Positions 17,931-30,273 of a DNA stretch of 64,000 nt are shown in pieces (the first letter of the stretch is position 1; each line of letters starts with the position of its first letter). Origin of the DNA: UBA4742 sp002403895 (GTDB taxonomy: Bacteria > Actinomycetota > Acidimicrobiia > Acidimicrobiales > Acidimicrobilacustridaceae); NCBI GenBank assembly GCA_036823295.1, contig DAISGD010000002.1:62001-126000 (forward strand), written 5' to 3'. Made by a program: the position numbers and the translations under genes. The notes beneath the pieces are model-generated. The model did not search any database. It saw only the letters and a program-made list of their open reading frames with translations, and was not told where the DNA came from.

Positions 17931-19661
17931 TCAGACCAGCGTGAGGTCGAGCACGTCGCGCTCGGCCGTGACCGGGGCGGGCCCGGCGGCCAGGGCCACC
18001 TCGGCGCGGCGCTCGGCCAGGTGCGAAGCAATGCGCTGGGCGGCCCAGCAGCCAAGCACGATCACTCCGACCACCAGCATGGTCAGCAGGTGCTGGTATT
18101 CGCTCAGGGACTTCACCGGATCGACGCTGCTGGGCCACACGACGGCACTGGCGGCGATGATGATCACTACGTACGACGGGCGCCATTTGCCCATGCCCGC
18201 CGCCGCCACCAGGGCGAAGCCGACGGCCAGGTACCAGGGCCACACCACCGGGCTGAGGATGACCACGGCCACCATCGACAGTCCCAGGGCCTTGACCATG
18301 CCCATGCGCGGGCTGCGCAGCAGCAACACGATGCAGATCAGCGCGGCCAGGGCCAGACCCAACCCGCGGGTGGCCGCCACCATGGTGGTGGCCGGGACGT
18401 GGAGACCGATGGCGTTCAGACCGTCCGCGGCCAGGAAGCCGGTCTTGGTCGAGACCGAGAAGGTGGAGAAGATCTTGCCCGTGTTCTTGAGGGCGGTGAT
18501 CCACCCGAACCCGATGCCCACCGCGGCGCACAGCGCGGCCAAGCCGGCCAGTGCGGAGAAGCCGACGATGGCGGTGTCTCGGATGCGCCGGCTGATGGGC
18601 ACCTCGGGGTCGTCGTTCCAGTTCCAAGCCATGAACACGAGCGCGCCGGCGGCCGGCACCTTCACGCCGGTGGCGAGGATGACGAGCGCGATGCCCAGGA
18701 ACTTGCGGCCCTTGAGGAAGGCGGCCAACCCAACGGCGGTGAGACCCATCATGATGGCGTCGTTGTGGCTGCCACCGATGAGGTGCAACAACACCAATGG
18801 GCTGGCGATCCCCACGGCCACCGCCACCGCCGGCGACTGCCGGTAGCGGCGAGCGATGGAAGCAACACCGACACCGGCCAGCGCGACACCGAGCACGGCC
18901 AGGGCTCGGAAGCCCCATACGGTGGCTGCGGCGTCATGATCGGCGACGGTCACGATCGCCTTGCCGAACGCCACCGAGACCGGCCCGTAGGGCGCGGGCG
19001 CGTCACGCCAGATGGGGTCGGACTGACGGTAGAAGTAGCCGTAGCGCAAGACGTCGGGCCCATTGGCACTGGGATCGATGCCCCGGCTCGCCATCTCGGC
19101 TTGGGCGCCATAGCTGTAGCTGTCATGGCTGAGCAGCGGCGTGGAGAACAACATCGGCAAGGACCAGATGACGCCGACGACCACCACGGCCCACAAGCGG
19201 CCGCGGGGTGACAGGGGCGCCCGTTCGGCGCGGCCGACGAGCCCCACCCAACCCAGGATGAGCAGGACGAGGCCAATCACGAAGAACGAGGCGGCTTGAA
19301 TCGACGTACCGGGATGAGGCACGCCGGGCACGGTGAGGCGCCACGACGGAGCGGCGTTGTACCAGACCGGGGCCGAGCCCACGATCAGCAGCGAGCCGAT
19401 GAGGCCAGAAACGGCGCACAATCCGAGCCGGCCGTAGCGCGCCCAGCGCGACGACGCCACAGCCGGGGCCGGGTCGGGGTGATGGGGCGAGACTTTCTCG
19501 CCGGGACCCGGGGCGAGCAGGTACAGCCGCAGTCGCTCGCGGGGCGACAAGGGGTCGAGAACCTGCGCCTCAGGGGCGCGTGTGGCAGCGGGGTGAAGCG
19601 GTACGCCGAGATCGAATCCCGCCGCCCTCTTCGTTTGCGTCTCCACCGCCTGCTCCTTCAC
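17931..19661 (-). CDS. MptB-like polyprenol-phosphate-mannose alpha-1,6-mannosyltransferase (GT-C)
   Basis: 576 aa. A cytoplasmic tail of about 75 residues is followed by roughly 13 hydrophobic helices. The first large loop carries SHDSYSYGAQAEMASRGIDP and DAPAPYGPVS, matching the acidic catalytic loop of actinobacterial MptA/MptB enzymes that extend lipomannan-type chains from polyprenyl-phosphate mannose. The assignment is by family resemblance; sugar and acceptor are inferred. It lies 145 bp downstream of glgB with its own AT-rich promoter region and a palindrome, so it may be separately controlled. Confidence 0.75.
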   Translation of the reverse strand: MKEQAVETQTKRAAGFDLGVPLHPAATRAPEAQVLDPLSPRERLRLYLLAPGPGEKVSPHHPDPAPAVASSRWARYGRLGLCAVSGLIGSLLIVGSAPVWYNAAPSWRLTVPGVPHPGTSIQAASFFVIGLVLLILGWVGLVGRAERAPLSPRGRLWAVVVVGVIWSLPMLFSTPLLSHDSYSYGAQAEMASRGIDPSANGPDVLRYGYFYRQSDPIWRDAPAPYGPVSVAFGKAIVTVADHDAAATVWGFRALAVLGVALAGVGVASIARRYRQSPAVAVAVGIASPLVLLHLIGGSHNDAIMMGLTAVGLAAFLKGRKFLGIALVILATGVKVPAAGALVFMAWNWNDDPEVPISRRIRDTAIVGFSALAGLAALCAAVGIGFGWITALKNTGKIFSTFSVSTKTGFLAADGLNAIGLHVPATTMVAATRGLGLALAALICIVLLLRSPRMGMVKALGLSMVAVVILSPVVWPWYLAVGFALVAAAGMGKWRPSYVVIIIAASAVVWPSSVDPVKSLSEYQHLLTMLVVGVIVLGCWAAQRIASHLAERRAEVALAAGPAPVTAERDVLDLTLV

Positions 19662-19703
19662 ACGTCGAGCCGCGAACGCAGAGGCGCCAACGGGTTTCGG
19701 TGT

Positions 19704-19720
19704 TTTGAGGGTACCTCAAA
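19704..19720. promoter_or_regulatory. Palindrome in the mptB-like promoter region
   Basis: Arms TTTGAGG (19704-19710) and CCTCAAA (19714-19720) are a perfect 7-bp inverted repeat with a 3-nt centre, 43 bp before the start, in the most AT-rich part of this region. It may be an operator; the regulator is unknown. Confidence 0.45.
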
Positions 19721-19806
19721 TCGTCATCAAATCGCAGCATGAATCTTTGGTCTGAACGGAAAATGATACGTGCTGCCTACCCATGGCAGGCCACCGCCAG
19801 CCGTGC

Positions 19807-21786
19807 TCAGCCTGGCCTATCGCCGTGAGGATCGGGGGCGAGGAACACCACCCCCAGCGGAGGCAGGGTCAGCGGCAGGGAGAACGGACGGCCGTGAGTA
19901 CCCGGTTCGACGGCGGCCACCCCGCCCAGGTTCCCCCAGCCCGATCCTCCATGGTCGACGGCGTCGCTGTTGGCCAGCTCGGCCCACCAGCCCCCGTTGG
20001 GCACCCCGATGCCGTAACCCGAGCGGGGCACCGGCGTGAGGTTGGCCACCACCAACACATCCCTGGCCCCGCGGGTGACCGGCGCCCCGTCCTCATCCCG
20101 TCGGGGCCGGCGGAGGAACGACACCACGCTGGCCGCCGTGTCCGACGCATCGACCCACTCGAACCCGGCCGGCTCGAAATCCACCTCGTGCAGCGCCGGC
20201 TCCGAACGATAGAGCCGGTTGAGGGTCTCGACCCAGCGGCGCACACCTTCGTGGTCGGGCCGATCGAGCAACCACCACGGGAGCTGGCTGTCGTGATCCC
20301 ATTCCATCTCGGCGGCCAGATCGTCGCCCATGAACAGCAGCTTCTTGCCCGGCATGGCGTACTGGTAGCCGAACAGGGCCCGCAGGTTGGCCAGCTGTTG
20401 CCAGCGGTCCCCCGGCATCTTGGCCAGCAGCGACCCTTTGCCGTGCACCACCTCGTCGTGGGACAGGGGCAGGGTGAAGTTCTCGGTGAAGGCGTACACC
20501 ATCCGGAACGTGAGCTCGCCCTGCGCGTAACGGCGGTAGATGGGGTTGCGCTCGAAGTACTCGAGCGTGTCGTGCATCCACCCCATGTCCCACTTGAGAC
20601 CGAACCCCAGCCCGCCCATATCGGTGGGGCGCGACACCATCGGCCACGAGGTCGATTCCTCGGCGAAGGTCTGCACGTCGGGGAACGCGGCGTACACCGT
20701 CTCGTTGAGCTTTTTGAGGAAGCGAAGCGCCCCCAGGTTCTCGTTGCCGCCGTGCTCGTTGGGGATCCACTCCCCCGCCTTGCGGGAGTAGTCGAGGTAG
20801 AGCATCGAGGCCACCGCATCGACCCGGATGCCGTCCACGTGGTAGCGGTCCAGCCACGAATGGGCGCTCGACAGCAGGAACGAACGGACCTCGTAGCGGT
20901 CGTAGTTGAAGATGCAGCTCTTCCAGTCGGGGTGGAAGCCCTTGCGGGGATCGGCGTGCTCGAACAGGTGCGTCCCGTCGAAATAGGCGAGGCCGTGCTC
21001 GTCGCCGGGGAAATGCGACGGCACCCAGTCGAGGATCACCCCGATGCCGTCACGGTGCAGCACGTCGATCAGGGCCATGAAGTCCTGCGGTGTGCCGAAG
21101 CGCGACGTCGGGGCGAAGTACCCCGTCGTCTGGTACCCCCAGGAGCCGTAGAAGGGATGTTCCATCACCGGCAGGAACTCCACGTGGGTGTAGCCCATCT
21201 CGCGCACGTAGCGGGCCAACGGCTCGGCGATCTCGCGGTAGTTCAGCGACCGGTGCTCGCCCTCCACATGGCGCCACGACCCCAGGTGCATCTCGTAGAT
21301 GGCCATGGGGGCGTCGAGCGCGTTGTGGGCGGCCCGAGTCGACATCCACGCCGCGTCCTGCCAGTCGTAGTCGAGGTCGCACACGATCGACGCGGTGCGC
21401 GGGGCCGGCTCGGCCGAGGTGGCGAACGGGTCGGCCTTGTCCACCATGTAGCCGCCCACCCGCGACTCGATGTGGAACTTGTAGCGGGCTCCCGCCTCGA
21501 TGCCGGGCAGGAACCGCTGCCAGATGCCGGCCGATCCCTGCGGCTCGAGCGGGTCGGACCCAGGCATCCACCCGTTGAAGTCGCCGACGACCGACACCCG
21601 GGCCGCGTTGGGGGCCCACACCCCGAAGGTGACCCCGCCGTCGTGGTGTTGCGCCCCGAGCTTGTCGTAGAGGCGGGTGTGAGCGCCCTCGTTGAACAGC
21701 CACAGGTCCTGCTCGGTGACCAGGCCGAGCGTTGCCGGATCGACGCCGGGGGCAGGGTCACGGGACGGTCGTGGTCGGTCGCTCAT
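19807..21786 (-). CDS. glgB: 1,4-alpha-glucan branching enzyme GlgB
   Basis: 659 aa. A CBM48 domain (VTFGVWAPNAARVSVVGDFNGW) precedes the GH13 barrel, with the nucleophile Asp in HVDGIRVDAVASML, the acid Glu in FAEEST and the HD pair in LPLSHDEVVHGKGSL. It adds alpha-1,6 branches to the linear glucan made by GlgE. The ATG at 21786 overlaps the malQ stop by 4 bp (ATGA), so translation is coupled. It is the fourth gene of the glgE, treS-mak, malQ, glgB operon. Confidence 0.95.
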   Translation of the reverse strand: MSDRPRPSRDPAPGVDPATLGLVTEQDLWLFNEGAHTRLYDKLGAQHHDGGVTFGVWAPNAARVSVVGDFNGWMPGSDPLEPQGSAGIWQRFLPGIEAGARYKFHIESRVGGYMVDKADPFATSAEPAPRTASIVCDLDYDWQDAAWMSTRAAHNALDAPMAIYEMHLGSWRHVEGEHRSLNYREIAEPLARYVREMGYTHVEFLPVMEHPFYGSWGYQTTGYFAPTSRFGTPQDFMALIDVLHRDGIGVILDWVPSHFPGDEHGLAYFDGTHLFEHADPRKGFHPDWKSCIFNYDRYEVRSFLLSSAHSWLDRYHVDGIRVDAVASMLYLDYSRKAGEWIPNEHGGNENLGALRFLKKLNETVYAAFPDVQTFAEESTSWPMVSRPTDMGGLGFGLKWDMGWMHDTLEYFERNPIYRRYAQGELTFRMVYAFTENFTLPLSHDEVVHGKGSLLAKMPGDRWQQLANLRALFGYQYAMPGKKLLFMGDDLAAEMEWDHDSQLPWWLLDRPDHEGVRRWVETLNRLYRSEPALHEVDFEPAGFEWVDASDTAASVVSFLRRPRRDEDGAPVTRGARDVLVVANLTPVPRSGYGIGVPNGGWWAELANSDAVDHGGSGWGNLGGVAAVEPGTHGRPFSLPLTLPPLGVVFLAPDPHGDRPG

Positions 21787-23960
21787 GCGTCGATTCCCCA
21801 CCCATCGGCGGTGCTGGTCTCGGTCGTCGTGCTAGCGCGAGCATGGCTGGCCAAGCGGCGGGCCTGCAGTGCCGCCAGTGTGGCCTCGATGGCGGGATCG
21901 GCTGCCATCTCGGTCAGCGAGAGCGGCAGACGCTGCACCCAGTTGGGTCGGTCGGGCCCTGTGCCCGGCACATTCTGCGCCTCGGTGGAGCCGACCAGAT
22001 CGTCGAGCGACACCAACACCGCCGGCGCCTCGCTGTCGCCCAGGGCCTCCAGCACCCCGCGCAAGAGGTCGCGCTCACCCCCGGGACCGCGACCCTCGTA
22101 GCCCCGCCGCTCGAGGTCGACCACCAGCGCGTCGCACGACCGTTGGCGTCGGGCGAACTGGTGGGCGGCATCGTCGCGCGACAGCTGGCCGCCGTCGACC
22201 CGGGCCCGCACGTCGTCGGCGGCCACGAAGGCGGCGAACGGGGGCATGTCATGGGTGTCGACGGTGGCCACCATGCGATGGTCCGGTGCTCCCAGCTCGC
22301 TGCCGGGACCGTCGGGCATGGCGAACTCGGCGACGTAGCTGCGCAACACCCGGTGATGGTCCATGGCCTCACGCACCGCGTCGGGCACCGTGCCCAGATC
22401 CTCCCCCACCACCAGGCACTCGGCGCGATGGGACTCTATGGCCACCACCGCGAACTGCTCCTCTGTCGGGTAGCGGACGTAGACCCCCTCAGTGGCATCC
22501 ATGCCGTCGGGAACCCAGAACAGCCGGTGCAGGCCCATGACATGATCCAGGCGCAACATGCCGGAGTGGGTCATGTGGTGGCGCACGCATTCGGCCAGAT
22601 GGCGATGGCCTTCGGCCCGGGCCCGATCCGGCCGCAAGGGCGGGAACCCCCAGTTCTGGCCCAGGGCGAAGAAATCGTCGGGCGGGGCGCCCACCGCCGC
22701 TCCCCACCCGAACGCGTCGCGGTCGATCCAGGTGTCGAACCCGTCGCCGCTCGAGCCCACCGGCAGGTCGAGATACAGCTGCTGCCCCCGGGCGGCCAGC
22801 CCGGCCTGCACCTGGGAGAGCTGGCGGTACATCGACCACTGGGCGTAGACGTGGCGAGCGGCCACCCGGCGGTCGTAGTCGTCGGGTGACAACCGCCCGT
22901 GGCGCTGGGCCTCCGGCCATGCGTGCCAGCCGGTGCCACGGCGTTCCACCGTGGCCCGGAACCGCCCGTACTCGACGACGGTGGGGTGCTCGTCCACCCA
23001 GGTGTCGAACTCGGCTCGCCGCGCCACCGGCTGGGCGAAGAAGGTGGTGGTCAACTCGTCGAGCACCGCCGTCATCAGCCGCGCCCGCCTGGCGGCGTCG
23101 AAGCGGTCCGACGCCCGCAGTGCCGCCAACTCGGCCTGGGTATCGGGGTCATCGAGCAGCGCCATGGCCGCCGGCGATGCGGCCAACTCGGGGAGTCGGT
23201 CCACATCGAGGTAGGCCTCGTTCCAGAAACAGCGCGACACCGGCGAGTACGGGCTGGGGTCGTAGGGGCGGTCCAGGTAGGTGGCGAGCAGGGGCAAGGT
23301 GCCGACGATGCGGCCACCGTGCCGGTCGATCCAGCCACCGAGGATGTCGAGATCGAACACGTCGGGGCCTCTACCCAGCTCAGTGCGCAGCGAGTACAAG
23401 GGGGCGAAGGCACCCCACAGCCGGTCGCGGGGTTGGGGCTGCACCACGTGCTCGGGGGCCACCAACACCGTGACCTGGTGGCGCTCGCCGCCGAGGTCCA
23501 CGGTCATCACGTGCGAGCCGATGGCCACATCAGGTCGGGCCAGCTCGACCCGATGCCAGCGCCAGTGACGACCGTCGTCGTGTCGTTCGCCCACCACAGA
23601 CACCTCGTCCACGGTGACATCCCACGAGCGTTCACCCCCGCCCTCGGCGTGCAGTTCGATGCGGGCGGAGGAGACCGCCGCGCCGACCTCCACGCACAGT
23701 TCGAACGTCAAGGGGCGATCGCCGGCGACGACCACAACAGGCGGCACCGCCACCGTCTGGTAAGCGAGCGTGTGGGCCCGCAGCGACCCGGTGGCATCAG
23801 CCAACCCGGTGATGGGGGCACCCATCGCCCACAGCACGGCGACCAGGGCCTCGACCGAGGCTTCGTGGTGGTGGCCCTGCACGTCCCAGTAGCCGGTCTC
23901 CACGCCGAGGGCAGAAGCGTGAGCGAGGAGTTCTGCCGTCAGATCACCCGGGGAGGTCAT
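21783..23960 (-). CDS. malQ: 4-alpha-glucanotransferase (amylomaltase) MalQ
   Basis: 725 aa, typical of long actinobacterial MalQ with an N-terminal beta-rich extension of about 160 residues. GH77 residues are present: the nucleophile in MLRLDHVMGLHRLFW, the acid Glu in VVGEDLGTVPD and the pair in DTHDMPPFAAF. It disproportionates maltodextrins and supplies or trims acceptors for GlgE and GlgB. It starts 4 bp after the treS-mak stop and overlaps glgB by 4 bp. Confidence 0.95.
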   Translation of the reverse strand: MTSPGDLTAELLAHASALGVETGYWDVQGHHHEASVEALVAVLWAMGAPITGLADATGSLRAHTLAYQTVAVPPVVVVAGDRPLTFELCVEVGAAVSSARIELHAEGGGERSWDVTVDEVSVVGERHDDGRHWRWHRVELARPDVAIGSHVMTVDLGGERHQVTVLVAPEHVVQPQPRDRLWGAFAPLYSLRTELGRGPDVFDLDILGGWIDRHGGRIVGTLPLLATYLDRPYDPSPYSPVSRCFWNEAYLDVDRLPELAASPAAMALLDDPDTQAELAALRASDRFDAARRARLMTAVLDELTTTFFAQPVARRAEFDTWVDEHPTVVEYGRFRATVERRGTGWHAWPEAQRHGRLSPDDYDRRVAARHVYAQWSMYRQLSQVQAGLAARGQQLYLDLPVGSSGDGFDTWIDRDAFGWGAAVGAPPDDFFALGQNWGFPPLRPDRARAEGHRHLAECVRHHMTHSGMLRLDHVMGLHRLFWVPDGMDATEGVYVRYPTEEQFAVVAIESHRAECLVVGEDLGTVPDAVREAMDHHRVLRSYVAEFAMPDGPGSELGAPDHRMVATVDTHDMPPFAAFVAADDVRARVDGGQLSRDDAAHQFARRQRSCDALVVDLERRGYEGRGPGGERDLLRGVLEALGDSEAPAVLVSLDDLVGSTEAQNVPGTGPDRPNWVQRLPLSLTEMAADPAIEATLAALQARRLASHARASTTTETSTADGWGIDA

Positions 23961-23964
23961 GGCC

Positions 23965-27321
<3,357 letters not shown>

Positions 27322-27323
27322 GA

Positions 27324-29318
27324 TCAGGGAGCCTCGCGGGAATCGTCTTCGTCGCGTTGGATGATCCGGAACACGTGCGCTGGTTGGTGCGCCGGGTCCA
27401 ACTCGATGAACGCCTGCCCACCCTTCCACGCAAAGGCGTGGCCGCCCAACACGTCCTCCACCTCGAACGGGCGACCCGGGTCGAGCCCCAGCACTGCGGG
27501 GTCGAACGAGACGGTGCCGCGCTGCACCCCGAGCGGATCGAGATTGACCACCACCAACATCGTGGCCGCGCCGGGAAGCGCCGAATCGACCGACGGGCCG
27601 GTGTGCGCCGTCTTGGAAAAGCACAGGAGCGCTTCGTTGTCGCTGCCGTGGAAGCGCAATGTCCGCAAGGTGTGCAGGGCCAATTGCTGGCGACGGATGC
27701 GGTTGAGGTCACCCATGAGGGGCCGCAGGGTGCGGGCGCTGGTCAGGTCCCACTGGCGGACCTCATACTTCTCCGACGCGCCGAACTCCTCCTTGCCGTT
27801 GCCGGCGGGCACGTTGTCCCCCGCCTCGAAGCCGGGGCCGTACACGCCGTAGCTGGGCGAGAGGGTGGCAGCCAGAGCGAGCCGCACGGCAAAGGCCTCG
27901 AGCGGGGCGTGCTGGAGGTGCAACGGCAGGATGTCGGGGGTAGTGGGCCAGGCGTTGGGCCGGAACTCATCGACCCATGGCGGCGACGCCAGTTCGGTGA
28001 AGTACTCGACCAGTTCGTGGGCCGAGGTCCGCCACGTGAAGTACGTGTACCCCTGGGTGAACCCAACCTGGCCCAGCCGGCGCATCACCATCGGGCGGGT
28101 GAAGGCCTCGGCCAGGAAGATCGTGCCCGGGTGAAGGGCTCGCACCTCGGCGATGAGCCAGTGCCAGAACGCGAACGGCTTGGTGTGGGGGTTGTCCACC
28201 CGGAACACCCCGACGCCGTGATCACACCAGAACAACGTCACCGCCAGCAGTTCGTCCCACAGGGCGCGCCAGGCCGGCGTGTCGAAGTCGAGTGGATAGA
28301 TGTCCTGGTAGACCTTGGGCGGATTCTCGGCGTACTGGATGGTGCCGTCGGGGCGGTGGCGGAACCATTCCGGGTGCTCGGTGACCCACGGATGGTCAGG
28401 CGAGCACTGGAAGGCCAGGTCGAGGGCGAGGGCGATGTCCACCTCCTTCGCGGCGCGGGCCAGCGCGGCCACGTCGGCCACCGTGCCCAAGTCGGGATGC
28501 ACCGCGGTGTGGCCCCCTTCGGGTCCGCCGATGGCCCATGGGCTGCCGGGGTCGCCGGGACCCGCCGCGGTGACGTTGTCACGGCCCTTGCGATGAGACC
28601 GACCGATGGGGTGCACAGGGGGCAGGTACAACACGTCGATGCCGAGGTCAGCGAACTCGTCGAGGCGACGGCCCACGGCGGCCAGCGTGCCCACCGAGCG
28701 GGGAAACAGCTCGTACCAGGTGGAGAAAAGAGCCCGCTCGGGCTCCACCTCCACCTCGATCGGATCCGACACGGTGGCGTCGCCGGCCCGCAGAGCGCGA
28801 CGAGTGATGGCCTCGAGCTCGGCGCCGAGCTCGTCGTCGGCGATGACCGAGTCGTCCCCGGCCCGCAGGGCGGCCGCCGCCACCGCCAATGAGTTCGCTA
28901 CCCGCTTCGGCCCGGCCTCGGCCAGCTCGTCGAGCAGGGCCGCCCCGGCCAGGAGCTCGGAGGTGAGGTCCAGGCCGGCGTCGCGTTTTCGGTGGGTGCC
29001 ATCGCGCCAGGTGGCCACCCGGTCGATCCAGGCCCGCACCCGGTAGCGGTGCATCCCGACCGCCTCAGGCACGAAGCGGCCCTGCCACCGGTCGAGACCG
29101 GGATTCCCCGACGTCATGGGTTCCTCGGTCCACCCCTGGGCTCCCGGCGGGCGGTGCGCGACGACTACGGCCAGGTGGTCATGGCCGTCGGCGAACACCG
29201 TGGCTTCCACGTCGACGGGCTCTCCCACCACCCGCTTCACGGGGAAGCGGCCCCCGGCCACCTGAGGCGCGAGGTCGTCGATCACGATCCGGCTCGGGGC
29301 CGGCGCCAGCCGGGTCAC
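27324..29318 (-). CDS. glgE: Alpha-1,4-glucan:maltose-1-phosphate maltosyltransferase GlgE
   Basis: 664 aa. N-terminal beta-domains precede a GH13 barrel with family-specific segments: WYELFPRS, the maltose-phosphate loop HPIGRSHRKGRDN, the nucleophile in VFRVDNPHTKPF and the acid in FLAEAFTRP. It transfers maltosyl units from maltose 1-phosphate to the non-reducing end of alpha-glucan. It heads the operon, so the route trehalose, maltose, maltose-1-P, glucan is encoded by consecutive genes. The GTG at 29318 is the best start; no good Shine-Dalgarno spacing is seen. Confidence 0.96.
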   Translation of the reverse strand: MTRLAPAPSRIVIDDLAPQVAGGRFPVKRVVGEPVDVEATVFADGHDHLAVVVAHRPPGAQGWTEEPMTSGNPGLDRWQGRFVPEAVGMHRYRVRAWIDRVATWRDGTHRKRDAGLDLTSELLAGAALLDELAEAGPKRVANSLAVAAAALRAGDDSVIADDELGAELEAITRRALRAGDATVSDPIEVEVEPERALFSTWYELFPRSVGTLAAVGRRLDEFADLGIDVLYLPPVHPIGRSHRKGRDNVTAAGPGDPGSPWAIGGPEGGHTAVHPDLGTVADVAALARAAKEVDIALALDLAFQCSPDHPWVTEHPEWFRHRPDGTIQYAENPPKVYQDIYPLDFDTPAWRALWDELLAVTLFWCDHGVGVFRVDNPHTKPFAFWHWLIAEVRALHPGTIFLAEAFTRPMVMRRLGQVGFTQGYTYFTWRTSAHELVEYFTELASPPWVDEFRPNAWPTTPDILPLHLQHAPLEAFAVRLALAATLSPSYGVYGPGFEAGDNVPAGNGKEEFGASEKYEVRQWDLTSARTLRPLMGDLNRIRRQQLALHTLRTLRFHGSDNEALLCFSKTAHTGPSVDSALPGAATMLVVVNLDPLGVQRGTVSFDPAVLGLDPGRPFEVEDVLGGHAFAWKGGQAFIELDPAHQPAHVFRIIQRDEDDSREAP

Positions 29319-29467
29319 CCTCTCTTTCTACTCGCACCACCGTGCCCCCCGGTCCAGAAAGGGCAACAGATCTCGAGGGAACCGCTCAACCACTGCGCCA
29401 ATCGGCGTAGGCAACGGCGATACATGTAGGTCTATCGACCCATTGGCGGCGGCGCTTGACCGGCCCG

Positions 29468-30106
29468 TCACACCATCGACAGGACGAGCCCGATCTGGCC
29501 CAGGTGATAGGTCACGATCACCGCGATCCGACCCCAGGGATACGTCTTGACGAACTTGTTCCAGGCGATGAGCGCGTCGGAGCAGTAGAAGAGCGACGCG
29601 CCCACGATGGCGAACGGGTTCCGGGTGCCGATGGCGCTGGCCACCATCAACGAGATGACCCCGATGTACACCCCGACAGGCACGATCAGCTCCGCCTCGT
29701 CGCTATCGGCCACCGCCCGCAGGATGCGCCGCCCCAAGACCACGACGGCCACTCCCACCACGATGAGGCCGATGACGAAGGCCTCGACCGAGACCCCCTG
29801 GCACCACAGGCCGACCACGTACGCCAGGTGGCCGACCAGGAACGCGCCCAGGCCGAACACGAACCATCGCTCATTGGGGAGCATCAGGAAGACATCACCG
29901 ATGAGTGAGAAGACCAACGCGGCCACGAAGGCCACCAGGACGGCATTGCTGGACACATCGAGGCGCAGCGCGGCGGCGATGAGCAGCACCATGGTGAGGG
30001 GCTTGCACAGGTACTCGCCGGCGCGCCGGCCGGTGGCCACCGCCAACCAATCGCCGGCCGCCACCACCAAGGTGAGCGCCAATAGGAGGAAGGCCTGGCT
30101 GGTCAC
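29468..30106 (-). CDS. YhhN family lysoplasmalogenase-like membrane protein
   Basis: 212 aa with about eight hydrophobic helices. YhhN/TMEM86 signatures are present: RRAGEYLCKPLTM near residue 30-40, FSLIGDVFLML near 68 and the C-terminal YCSDALIAWNKF. Characterised relatives hydrolyse the vinyl-ether bond of lysoplasmalogens. The GTG start overlaps the stop of the NUDIX-like small ORF by 4 bp, placing it last in a ferredoxin, reductase, small ORF, yhhN unit. Confidence 0.82.
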   Translation of the reverse strand: MTSQAFLLLALTLVVAAGDWLAVATGRRAGEYLCKPLTMVLLIAAALRLDVSSNAVLVAFVAALVFSLIGDVFLMLPNERWFVFGLGAFLVGHLAYVVGLWCQGVSVEAFVIGLIVVGVAVVVLGRRILRAVADSDEAELIVPVGVYIGVISLMVASAIGTRNPFAIVGASLFYCSDALIAWNKFVKTYPWGRIAVIVTYHLGQIGLVLSMV

Positions 30107-30273
30107 CGGGCCATTCTCCCGCGCTCGGCGATCCAGCCGCGGACCACGGCGATGAGCACCGCTCCATGGAGCAGGTTTCCCCCACGCATGGTCCGCCGGG
30201 TCACGGATCCGATCACGGTGCCATCGTCGGCCAGATGATCGACCAGTTCGTCCGCCGGGCTCAGGTCGCTCAT
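30103..30273 (-). CDS. Short NUDIX-like N-terminal fragment, translationally coupled
   Basis: 56 aa. The sequence DELVDHLADDGTVIGSVTR followed by RGGNLLHGAVLIAVV resembles the first two strands of IPP-isomerase-like NUDIX hydrolases, but it ends before any Nudix box. It overlaps the reductase stop (ATGA) and the yhhN start (GTGA), exactly like a functional operon member. Either a larger gene was deleted internally while the junctions were kept, or it is a genuine small protein. Function unknown. Confidence 0.5.
   Translation of the reverse strand: MSDLSPADELVDHLADDGTVIGSVTRRTMRGGNLLHGAVLIAVVRGWIAERGRMAR

Noticed and set aside
17037..19211. 724-codon plus-strand open frame
   Set aside because: It is antisense to the mptB-like and MgtE-like genes, whose membrane-protein sequences are clearly real.
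19783..22101. 772-codon plus-strand open frame
   Set aside because: It is antisense to glgB and malQ; composition is His/Val/Gly-rich as expected from a GC-rich shadow frame.
29381..29410. D-arm-like sequence (TGGCGCAGTGGTTGAGCGG on the minus strand) suggesting a tRNA
   Set aside because: No GTTCGA T-loop and no closing acceptor stem are present within a tRNA length.
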